Assembly: GCA_012934845.2 (NCBI GenBank)
Contig: WNNJ02002388.1
Coordinates: 111,265 to 175,264, forward strand
Direction of reading: 5' to 3'
DNA length: 64,000 nt
Source of the DNA: Pomphorhynchus laevis
Lineage: Eukaryota > Acanthocephala > Palaeacanthocephala > Echinorhynchida > Pomphorhynchidae
A model generated the notes under the pieces. The model made no database searches, had not been told where the DNA came from, and was given only the letters and a program-made list of their open reading frames with translations. Shown here one piece after another: positions 31,501 to 40,865 of the stretch. The stretch's first letter is position 1. Each line of letters begins with the position of its first letter. The position numbers were made by a program, and so were the translations under genes.

Positions 31501-32696
31501 CAGGATGGATGAGTCCGACAACGAACGCAGTACAGAGCGGATATCAAGACAGATAACCGCTCGCAGTCATTATTCATACATAGATTGTATACAGACCCTA
31601 CGAACAAGGATCTCAACATTTATACCAAAGGCTATTTCAATGTAAATAAGGATGAAACCTTGTGCATGTCGGAAAACAGACATGGAACAATAAATGATCA
31701 CACAATTTAACGTTCTAAGTCTAACAATTATAAGGATATAAGGGCCCACTTGCGGGTAACCCGTAAATTGTAACTTTCTGATATCAACAATAAATTTTGA
31801 AAAAAAAGAATTATAAAATATTATATAATTATTTATTATAACTAATAGACGTAAAAAGGTATTATTAAGAAATAAACTAAAAATTGAAATAAGAAAAATA
31901 ATAAAATTTAAAAAATTACATAATAAAATTTATAATAAATAATTGACCAAATTACATGACATTTTTAAGCTAAAACCTGAATTTAGTGAATGTTCTTCAG
32001 TATATTAAATTCCTAGTGTGATAGTTGTAATTGCTCATAAATAAATCAGGGGGCATGGATTGGAAAAACGTATTGCACGACATAAATAAAAAAAAACATA
32101 ACTCGCGGTAATACGTTTGGAGCTAAATAACATCATACACTTAATAGAAGTGTATGAAAGGACTCCTATAAGAGTTCTTTTTTAATTAGTCAAAGTTCTA
32201 ATTTCGGACAAAATCATTTTGTTATTAGCAAGCATAAATAGTCAATTCGCTAGTTTAAAAATTTTTTGACTCCTATACCCTGCAACGCTATTTATAGGTT
32301 ATTTATATATAGGTTATTATTGGCTAGATTAATAATTTAATTCTAATAAATAAATTTATGATTTTAATATAATTTAAATTATATAAATTATAATTAAAAA
32401 TGTAATTTTTTATTATTTATATATAGGTTATTTATTATAGGTTATTTATTATAGGTTATTTTTTGACTTCTATATCCTGCAACGCTATTTATAGGTTATT
32501 CTGATAAAAAGGTAAAGTCATAAATAGAAAGTAATAAATATGTTTATTCAATCTTTCTCCGACAGAACAAAATTTAAGATTTTGTGATTATGCGATTTAT
32601 GTAACTGTTTTTTTATAAATTTAAATATCAAATTTATGATTTAAATGATTTAAAACAATTGAACCCATTTAGTAAAACCTTAGTTGTTTATTCTAG

Positions 32697-32911
32697 GCGT
32701 TCATTACAGCGAAGATACAAATCTAGAAGGGATAGCTGTCGACATTGGGAATAGGCTAATTGCCAGAGTTAACGCTGAAGATCAAATAGTATACCAAACT
32801 GAACGATACGCCTTGAACACATTCAGTTACGAATTTCCTTTGAAAGAAGATGGATTATATATCTTGTGGCTAAAATTCTCCGAAGTTTACTTTACTTCAT
32901 CTATGCAAAAG
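32697..32911 (+). CDS. Malectin, exon 2 (central carbohydrate-binding domain)
   Basis: A 215-nt exon between an ag acceptor and a gt donor. It encodes VHYSEDTNLEGIAVDIGN, then DQIVYQTERYALNTFSYEF, then LKEDGLYILWLKFSEVYF and SMQK. These match human malectin almost throughout (YQTERY, KEEGDYVLVLKFCEVYF), including the aromatic residues that line the glycan site. The next segment of the family (VFDVVLNG through the C-terminal membrane anchor) was not found within this window. Either it lies in an exon I missed or the gene is truncated. Two copies of an 84 bp AT-rich repeat flank the exon (32.33-32.41 and 33.33-33.41 kb). Confidence 0.9.
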
Positions 32912-33730
32912 GTTTGTATTATGCGAATCTACACATTTATTTTGATTTGTAAAAATACAAGTTATTCTGATCGTTAATGAATTATTGTTGACACAAGAAA
33001 CTTAAAAATATCACAATTTTGAAATCAGATCAGTCAAATGAGTCTAAAACATAAATAAAAAATGATGCTAAATTAAATTAAAATAATTAAATAATTATGG
33101 GATTTTATATAATTTATATTTATATCAAGTTAAAATTTAAATTTGAAATTTAAAATAAAATTTAATTGTTATGAATTGACTAATAAATAATAGACGATGT
33201 AGAAGAATGAGGATTAGAAGTCATCATGAGAAACTGATGAGAAAAAATATTGAATTATTAAAGAATAATTTAAAAACGAAGATAATTTTATAAATTCAAA
33301 AGTATGTAATTATATTCGATGGCTGGGATTAATAATTTAATTCTAATAAATAAATTTATGATTTTAATATAATTTTAATTATATAAATTATAATTAAAAA
33401 TGTAATTTTTTTCAAATACATTTTTTATTTTATTTTTAATTTTAATTATGTAAATTATAATTTTTAATCATAAATTTTATAATTTTAATACTTAATCTTA
33501 AATAATTTATATAACCCAGTATATAAATGAGCAGATATAAAGATAATTTACCATGTTTTATAATTAAGATTGGAGGTTATTAGAAGGATCTGCCATGTTA
33601 TCCGGTTTCGCCCTCTATTCCTCGACCCAACATAGCAGCGGGGCCAAATACATGCTAATGCCGTATTTCATCTGATTTAATTTGATCATATAGTATCTTA
33701 TTTTAATACAAAGTATCTTATTTATTATCC
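32912..33730. other. AT-rich sequence downstream of malectin exon 2
   Basis: Contains the second copy of the 84 bp repeat (33.33-33.41 kb) and one GC-richer patch at 33.58-33.67 kb with a ggatctgccatgttatccgg box, whose nature is unknown. No exon with malectin similarity was seen. Confidence 0.4.
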
Positions 33731-33732
33731 AT

Positions 33733-34320
33733 TCATAAAAATTTGCCAATTAAGAGTTTAAATTTATTCTTTATATTATTGTGTTGATTTATATATTTTA
33801 CTATTTTCTGTTTGATGTTATTTTTATAGTAACCTAGTTTAAAATATGTATCTATTAAATTATTTAAATGATTTTGAAGAAAGCCAATATCATTACATAT
33901 TGTTGCAATTCTTAAAATTTCATTATTTAATGTATTATATTTTATATTATATGGTATGCATGAATGCTCATGCAAAAATATGTTTCTTGTAAATTTAAAT
34001 ATGTCATCTTTACGATATAAATTAAATAGTAGTTTTAGTTAATGTTAATTTAATGTTTATATCAAGATATATACTTTCTTTATCATTAATATTAGTTTTG
34101 TTAAGAAATAGGCTACCTGGATAAATTTGTTCACGTATTGAATAAACGACGTGTTTGAGCGCAAATTAATTTGCGCTTAGATATTTGAAATATGCAGTTA
34201 AACCTATGAACAATTTATTAGAATCGGTTCAGCCCACATTAGAGTTTAAACTTTTAAATTGTGTAATTTATAAACCTTTTTCTGGGTTAATAAAAAACTA
34301 ATCTCGTATAAAAGGGTGTT
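33733..34320 (-). mobile_element. Penelope-like element fragment, minus strand
   Basis: The minus-strand frame 33733-33975 reads NNEILRIATICNDIGFLQNH and DTYFKLGYYKNNIKQKI. This matches the Penelope-like block with an Arg-Ile-Cys triad followed by F, L and GY residues located after the RT core. Upstream to about 34.3 kb the same strand is AT-rich with weak coding traces. No GIY-YIG nuclease motif was seen. Fragment only. Confidence 0.5.
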
Positions 34321-34481
34321 TTACTCTCGTAATAAATTATTAAATTTTATTTGTTTTTGATTTTCGATAGAATTTAATTTCCTTCTGAACTTCAAATTAA
34401 ATATTAATTAATCAGTTTAACGAAATGAAAATACACATATAATTATAATTTTACCTACGAAATACAGAAATAGAGCAAAAC

Positions 34482-34600
34482 CTTTGTAAAGGCAGCTGCG
34501 GTCATTTGAACACGTCCTTCGTCAGAAGCGTAAATTTTTAGATCGTGTCTATATGTACTATGTAATCTAAGCAGACCAGTGTCTGGAGAACGTGTCTGAT
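34482..34600 (-). CDS. PPIP5K: PPIP5K/VIP1 phosphatase-domain exon (minus strand)
   Basis: Between acceptor and donor on the minus strand, 119 nt encode [20 protein letters not shown] and [14 protein letters not shown], essentially the human sequence ([32 protein letters not shown]). This is the core of the histidine-phosphatase-like domain of diphosphoinositol pentakisphosphate kinase, which makes and turns over inositol pyrophosphates in the cytosol. It follows the exon at 34794-34660 after a 59-nt intron (34601-34659). The next exon of the protein was not found below it. The plus-strand exons from 37.3 kb on belong to a later part of the same protein but lie in the opposite orientation. 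Confidence 0.9.
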
Positions 34601-34659
34601 CTAAAATTCATCAGAGTTTTAGCATAATTATAATTTTATACATAACTAAAGTGAACTAC

Positions 34660-34794
34660 CTTGACCTTCCGGATACATCTTTCGAAATGCTTCACCTAGC
34701 AACATAGCACGCTGGCGTCCAACTTCTGTTAACTCCCCACCCCATTTCAAAATCAAAAGAATTTTATTTTCGCTTTTAGATTCCTCTAAACTAG
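34660..34794 (-). CDS. PPIP5K: PPIP5K/VIP1 phosphatase-domain exon (minus strand)
   Basis: 135 nt on the minus strand encode [19 protein letters not shown], then [15 protein letters not shown]. The human counterpart is [34 protein letters not shown]. It starts after an ATAG acceptor and ends in phase 1 before gtagtt. Spliced to the 34600-34482 exon it keeps the frame and forms the Gly-Asp joint of the family. Preceding exons (RHGDRTPKQK and the kinase domain) would lie at higher coordinates on this strand and were not recognised. Confidence 0.9.
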
Positions 34795-34930
34795 CTATAA
34801 GATGGCAATAAACAATTCTCATTAATTTTTACAATATTGATAAACAATTTTATCAATATTAATCCTGCAAATGATTGAGTAATACAGAATCACTTAAATT
34901 AGTTACTTCCAAAAGTGTTTAATTTAGCAT

Positions 34931-35158
34931 AAAAAATATTTTGAAGTTAAATATAGTGCTATTTAAATATAATTCTACCTACTTGCATGCAAATTTATAA
35001 TAAATACATTTCTTGTAAATATGATCTTTGGTACTGACAAAAGTATACAATACACTATTTATAAATTCAAAAACTCGAATACTTCCATTGCAAAATATTT
35101 CATTTTTAAATTCTTTCTTTGACAAACATCAATACAGGCAATTGTAAATTATATAATG
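34931..35158. repeat. 228-bp direct repeat, copy 1
   Basis: Almost identical to 35818-36045 (spacing 887 bp). Contains ttgcatgcaaatttataata and a minus-strand stretch reading CQRKNLKMKYFAMEVFEFL that may or may not be coding. Confidence 0.85.
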
Positions 35159-35817
35159 ACCTAATCGCTCTATTTATAGGTATTTTTAAGCAAGAACGTC
35201 AAAATATAAACTGTGACTTAAGAACAAAAAAAGATTAAAATTAATTAAATTAATTAAAGTTAACGTGGTAGAATAATAACTATTAAATAAATCTAATAAA
35301 ATCATACTTTTGATTGAACATATTTATTTTAATGGTTTTTATAATTTGACTGCTCTAAAACTCAACACAAATGACATTTTGATTGAAATTGCTTATTCAA
35401 ATGTCACGGATTGCCACCCATTTAACTCAAAATCGTACCCTAAAAGTACAAAGTTAGGGAACAAAAAGTTATCAAAACCGAAATCCTTGAGCATCCTTAC
35501 CATTGTAAAGCCAACAGTAAAAACGGCAATAAATGTTATTTATAAATTTGTTATTAATCTAACCCTTGCTGCTTGAGTAAACATTCAACTTATTCGATAA
35601 AAAGATAAAAAGGGGTTCAGTTCTTGTTATTGAAATAATGATATTTCAATAGCTGCTGTAAATAATTATCAAAGAAACAAAATTGATATCAGAAAATCAT
35701 ATGGACTATCATTATAAGATCACTACATATTTTCTTGAAAATATCTTAACAATATGTTTATAAACGTATTTCCAGGCAAACATAAAAAAAATATTTTATA
35801 AAGAATATTTGGAAGGT
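35159..35817. other. Segment between the 228-bp repeats
   Basis: The plus strand has an 88-codon frame (35310-35576) and the minus strand a frame of about 50 codons rich in hydrophobic residues (TFIAVFTVGFTMVRML) over the same bases. Neither matches a family I know. It may be part of a duplicated unit of 887 bp. Confidence 0.35.
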
Positions 35818-36045
35818 AAAAAATATTTTGAAGTTAAAGATAGTGCTATTTAAATATAATTTTACCTACTTGCATGCAAATTTATAATAAATACATTTCT
35901 TGTAAATATGATCTTTGGTACTGACAAAAGTATACAATACACTATTTATAAATTCAAAAACTCGAATACTTCCATTGCAAAATATTTCATTTTTAAATTC
36001 TTTCTTTGACAAACATCAATACAGGCAATTGTAAATCATATAATG
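35818..36045. repeat. 228-bp direct repeat, copy 2
   Basis: Second copy of the repeat at 34931-35158, with a handful of substitutions. Confidence 0.85.
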
Positions 36046-36130
36046 TTATATTCTAATGTTATATTATATTATTTAATGTAATAATATAATAAATTATTTA
36101 ATTTATAATATTATATAAATATTTCATAAA

Positions 36131-36349
36131 CTAACAATTAATTGCAAACATTAAGAGCTGCAAACTTGACTTTTTGGAGAACTGACTGTCACGAAAACCT
36201 TTAATTCCGCAGATAATTTTGGCACCACTAGGAACGATCTTATTAGCTCTACAAGCCTTTAAAAACTTGATAGACGCCATAGTCTTTATTTTTCTTTTTC
36301 GTTTTTCTCCAATTTTCGCGTAATTTTCAAAGCGGTGGTTCCATAACAC
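36131..36349 (-). pseudogene. Possible retroelement coding fragment
   Basis: A 72-codon minus-strand frame with MASIKFLKACRANKIVPSGA and KIICGIKGFRDSQ. The pattern, a helix followed by IPxGxK, recalls a block found upstream of the RT in Penelope-like ORFs. Unproven, and it could be chance. Confidence 0.3.
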
Positions 36350-37306
36350 CGTTTAATTATTAGAAATATATTCATCCTGATCTGTATTTTAAATTTTTAA
36401 ATTTCCAGGATTTAGTTGAAGCATAAAAAAATTATGTCGATATTTTGCTATAAACTACTAGCATCTTTAGTAGTTAGTATAAGAAGAAAAAGAAAAAAGA
36501 ATATACGTCTATATTAGACATCTTTATACGTTGAACATCTATATTAAACATCTGTCTATATTAAACATCTGTCTATATTAAACATCTTTGTTCATCTATA
36601 CAGACGACACCTTTTTAAGTATCACTGATTTTTAGTGTTACGTTTTTCGCGGGTACGTTTTATTCTTTCTACACTCATCAAATAACGCATAGTGATAATC
36701 AGGCCTTATCCATATATGAGCCAATGACATTATAGAATCCCTCTTAACATCTAATTATCACTGTATTGATAATAGTTGATGATCATTCCGAATCATAATT
36801 CGGCTTCAGCATGTATTCACTGCAGCTTGTCAATCTTTGAGTTACTGTGATATATCAGTTCTTACACAGAGCAATTCCGTATAATTAATTATATACTATC
36901 TACATTTCTGAGGATAAATAAGCTAAGACAGCCATGGGTTAGAAATATATCTATCCTGATCTGCATTTTAAATTTTTAAATATTTAGGATTAGATGTGAA
37001 AGATTTTCACACATCTTTTATTAATTACTAAGGATTTATAATTTGAAAAAATGAGCACTTTTGTTTGTTAGCTCTTTATCTCTTCATATTAATTCATTTC
37101 ATCTTATATTTAATCACATATCTGTTTTTATCAGCTTTAACTATCGTCATTTTCTCTTCCGAAACAAAATATGCATTATTAAAATTAAAAAAATATTTTA
37201 GACTGGAAATATGCCAATAAACATGTTTCCATTTAATAAATTTTTGATTTATTATTAGAATTCAATTTTAGACAATTTTAAGCAATGAGTGTATATTTGG
37301 ATTTAG
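36350..37306. other. AT-rich region with direct repeats upstream of PPIP5K 3' exons
   Basis: A 65-bp repeat (attttaaatttttaaat context with tcctgatctg) occurs at 36.36-36.42 and 36.94-37.00 kb. A 20-bp minisatellite (tctatattaaacatctg) lies at 36.50-36.60 kb. No PPIP5K exon for the roughly 270 residues between the minus-strand and plus-strand parts was seen. Confidence 0.5.
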
Positions 37307-37411
37307 ACCCCTAATGCACAATGGACGGCAGCATTGGCACATCTTGAAAGTGTATCAGAATTAGGCTATCTGACACAGATCATTATTCAACTATATGAAG
37401 ATCCAAATGTG
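37307..37411 (+). CDS. PPIP5K: PPIP5K/VIP1 exon, end of phosphatase domain (plus strand)
   Basis: 35 codons, phase 0 at both ends, ag acceptor and gtaagc donor. NAQWTAALAHLESVSELGYL and TQIIIQLYEDPN correspond to human [31 protein letters not shown]. It joins in frame to the exon at 37470 after a 58-nt intron. Confidence 0.9.
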
Positions 37412-37469
37412 GTAAGCTTAAATTGATTTTTAGTCTCTGTTTTTATTTATATATTTTATTTTCGTCTAG

Positions 37470-37565
37470 CCTAAAGATTCTGATAACAGATTTCACGTTA
37501 AAATTCAGTTTAGTCCAGGATCTTCAGAAGATTGCGTTCCTGAACAAGATCACGCTGTTAATCTG
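37470..37565 (+). CDS. PPIP5K: PPIP5K/VIP1 exon, FHVELHFSPG region (plus strand)
   Basis: 32 codons, phase 0. DNRFHVKIQFSPGSSEDC corresponds to human EERFHVELHFSPGVKG, the last well-conserved strand of the phosphatase domain. A 12.3 kb intron follows, up to the exon at 49.9 kb, and it contains the SOSS-B gene, a LINE ORF1 fragment and several repeats. Confidence 0.9.
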
Positions 37566-37784
37566 GTATGTATAAAAAACATCTGGTTAAAGCAATTACC
37601 AAATATTATTATTTATAAATACTAATCCTATAGTTATTCCTTGTTATTTGAATCGATTTTATAAAAAATTGTATAGACAATGTTTTAAAATTGCGATAGA
37701 TGCCATATATAACTGTGTTATAAATTGTGAATTATAAATGTGTTGTAAAGTATCAAAATAATAAAGCAATTTTGCTGGTAACTT

Positions 37785-37925
37785 TTCGACTCCCGATACT
37801 GTAGCGTTTCGGCAGTCGATACGGTAGCTTTTATGGCAGTCAATACGGTAGATTTTATGAGAGTCGATACGGTAGATTTTATAGTAGTCGATACAGTTGC
37901 TTTTCGGCGGCTGATACGATTCGAC
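37785..37925. repeat. Minisatellite, unit about 27 bp
   Basis: Five to six copies of a unit near cagtcgatacggtagctttt. It is GC-richer than its surroundings. Confidence 0.85.
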
Positions 37926-38283
37926 GACCTATATTCTTTCGGTTATAGGACAAAAATGATCATCGACAGTGTAACATATATATAGTGGTTTTACCATAAA
38001 TACCACGTGATATTCTGGAACTTGAAAAATTATCTATTAAAAATTAATAAAAATATTTTTTTATTTTTCTTCATTTTTTAAAAATTAATAATGATATAAA
38101 TTATTGATATGAATATCTATAATTTTGATTAATTTATGGCTATACATATTTCCACAGTCTATATTATTTCTTAATTTTTATGGTACATCCTTGCTTTTCA
38201 GAAAAGCAACTAATGCTATATAAGCGAACTAGAAACAAGGTTGCGGTAAATTGAATTAAGATAAAAATATACTTTTTTAAAAT

Positions 38284-38655
38284 AGTTGATAATTATCCAT
38301 TATTGATAAATAATTATTGGAGCTGGATCAAAGGAAAGAAGAAATTATTTTTAATTTTTCGCTAACTACTGTTAGCATATTCAGAAAATTTCAATGTTTT
38401 TTAAAATGTACATGCTTATATAAAACAATTCAAAACGATCGAAAATAGGAAATGTGCAGTGAAATGCATTTTAAAGAAGTTAAAATGTACATGCATTTTA
38501 TAATATATATTTATATATTATATAAAATATATAATAATATATAATATATAATATTAATAATATATAAAAATATAATAATATATTCAGAAAGATGATAGTA
38601 ATTTTCTGAAGATGCTAACAGAAGTAAGCGAAAAGTCAAATAAAATGATTATTAA
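38284..38655. repeat. Fold-back MITE, copy B
   Basis: The left arm begins ataattattggagctggat; the right arm ends with ttttctgaagatgctaacag and gcgaaaagtcaaa. The centre is replaced by a longer AT-rich insert than in copy A. Confidence 0.65.
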
Positions 38656-39114
38656 TAATCGTTTTAATAATTATTTATAAAAATATACGCTAACTAAAAT
38701 GCTAAATTATAGCTTTAGCTATAATTTTGCAGTTTTGTAGTCTAAGATTGCAATTATACGAAAGAGCGTTTGAAGCAAAGTGATTATTAAGTTTGTTTCA
38801 TTTTAAAATATTTATATATTTTTATATAATAAATATATTATATAATATTTATTATATTTACCTAAAATCATAGCGATGCCATAACTTTATTTTAAATGTT
38901 TAATAATTTCTTTATTTAATGGGTTTACTAAATTGAAAGATCTTTCGATATACTATAATACATCATGTCATTAGCGTTATCGCTACAAACAATAAATAGT
39001 ATCTTAATCATTTCTAAATAATTTATTCCAAACAACTAATCATAGCAGAATAATTTAATATTTACTATATAGTATATATTTACTATATAGTATATATGTC
39101 TATATGTCTATAAA

Positions 39115-39520
39115 GAAGTTAAGTCCGGCTGTGCGAAACGATACAGCAGCTAGGATTCAGTATGGAATTCGTAATGCATTCAATGTAGTTGCCTATTGAA
39201 ATGGCTTCGATCAACGAACCGCATGATCCATGTCACTTCTAGACGACCACTTTAGCATCGAAATGATAGTGTAATAGGCAACACTCATCATTAGAATGAA
39301 CTACATTCAATGAAAGTAAAAGATGGCATTTACGACACGTTGCATAAACATTTGAGGCTCTCGAACCAGAACATTTGCTGTGCAGAACATCTTTATCTAC
39401 TCAGCAGAGGTTGTTGCTGACTATTTGCTTCACTCGTTGTATCCAAAACTGGATTCGGCACATAGAAGTTAAGTCTGGCTGTGTGGAATGAAACAACGGC
39501 CAGGATTCCGAATGGAATTC
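39115..39520. repeat. Tandem repeat of about 351 bp with a CTGATGAG-type hairpin
   Basis: agaagttaag(t)ccggctgtg begins near 39.115 and again near 39.467 kb (spacing about 351 bp); the second copy is cut short. The unit contains a hairpin whose outer stem is ttcta/tagaa around an actcatcat box and a gacgac box (39.23-39.31 kb). Diverged copies occur at 7.4-8.04 kb. Confidence 0.6.
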
Positions 39521-40416
39521 GTACATTACGAATTTATTTATTTTATTCATAAATTCTAGTTCGATTATAATTATAGCGAATATATTTCCTGTTCTTTTCT
39601 ATTTGATTTCACAAGTCATGCTTGAAAATGAGTTTAAAATATTTGATTTTAAACTTGATTTTAAATGATTTAATAATTTCTTACACTCGATGTAGCAATA
39701 TTAAATATAGAAAAGGTCATTAGTGTTTAAATTTATTTGATTTTAAGCCTCAAAATGGTTTTTATCTGAAATTTAAATACCCCGAGTTTATGTATTTGAA
39801 TAGCACTTTTGTGTAGCGACATGAACACCATAGAAATGAACACTAGGGACATTTTCAAATTTCTTACGTGTTATATTGATCTCATGACACACAGTCAAGT
39901 AGGAATTAAATTACATTATGTCTAATATATTACTGTATGTAATAAATTACAGTGTGTGTAATAGATTATAATGTGTGTAATCCTCCTACTTACCTTGGGG
40001 TATTAGCATTTCCGCCAACTTGATTTTTTTGTAATGATAGCGGGTGGGGTATCATCATGTCTCTTCTCCTAATCATTCAGTGTTTACTAGAGTTACCGCA
40101 CTTGTGCTTTGGGAATCAAAAGTCTATGGAGCATTTCATGTTCAAGGATTCGTAATTTAATGATCAGTTAGATCAGGGCGGGTGAACTGGCTGAGGTGGA
40201 TAGTTCACATTCGTATGTTCCTGATTGTTTGCGAGTGATTTATACATGATCAGCAGTGCAGGTTTATACCCAGTGTGTCCATTTTTGACCATGTTTATAG
40301 TGCTGAAAAGCATATCGATCGTCGGTGATAATTTTTATATTAATCCCGAGAAAATGGACGCTAGCAGTTTTGTCAAGTAAAAGAGCATAATCTACTGTTA
40401 TGTTTGTACACGCTAC

Positions 40417-40641
40417 TTAAATATTACTCCCTCTTTTGTTCATTATGCGTCTAATGTGTGTTATGTTATATTTCATCGCAAGTTTCTCGATATCATCTGG
40501 CTCTAAGTCTGGTTCAGTATTAAAGATTTTTAATGATGCCATACTTTGTTTGAACTCAGCCTTTCCGTATTTCGCAAGATTAATGTTAGACAATTTCATG
40601 TTCTTTTTTGTGAGTGACAAATGAAATGCGGTAAATTTCAA
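40417..40641 (-). pseudogene. Unassigned minus-strand coding fragment
   Basis: A 74-codon frame with normal amino-acid composition (KYGKAEFKQSMASLKIFNTE, then PDLEPDDIEKLAMKYNITHI). GC content rises across 40.0-40.6 kb, and weak coding traces continue below it on the same strand (LDKTASVHFLGINIKI near 40.36 kb). This suggests a decayed retroelement or a host gene fragment. I do not recognise the family. Confidence 0.3.
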
Positions 40642-40754
40642 TCAATCCCTAAGTTGATTCATGATTAATTTTGATTGGCAATTTTTTATTGAACGGATTT
40701 AGCAAAGTATTAAAATATTCATCATGTTCCATTTGAGTATTTATGTTTGCCTGA

Positions 40755-40865
40755 TTTCCTTACTGGGAAATCTTCCTTTGATTTCCTTACTGGGAAATTT
40801 TAATAAAATTTCTTAAAATTTCCTTACTGGGAAATCTTCCAATGACTCAAGGTAAAACCTTGAGT
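40755..40865. repeat. Short direct repeats with palindromic core
   Basis: atttccttactgggaaat occurs three times and is followed by a ccaatgactcaaggt / accttgagtcattg inverted pair. Confidence 0.7.

Larger units (their letters stand above)
27657..32696 (+). other. Malectin intron 1 with repeats
   Basis: Holds a 15-bp tandem patch at 28.19-28.29 kb (flntaaat-like units), a minisatellite at 29.25-29.58 kb (unit near aagtatctagtattttt), a fold-back MITE at 30.73-30.93 kb, a Penelope-like RT fragment at 31.0-31.5 kb and paired 36-bp repeats at about 32.27 and 32.465 kb. The rest is AT-rich with nothing recognised. Confidence 0.6.

Noticed and set aside
31490-31540. ggatgagtccgacaacgaac as a hammerhead remnant at the end of the Penelope-like fragment
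   Set aside because: The 5' core bases and a helix I are missing and helix II cannot form; too weak to claim.
35310-35576. An 88-codon plus-strand frame as an exon
   Set aside because: Both strands are open over the same bases, no family match and no clear splice sites.
36131-36349. A host ribosomal or histone-like gene on the minus strand
   Set aside because: The short basic frame has no match to such families that I can see; it fits a retroelement fragment better.
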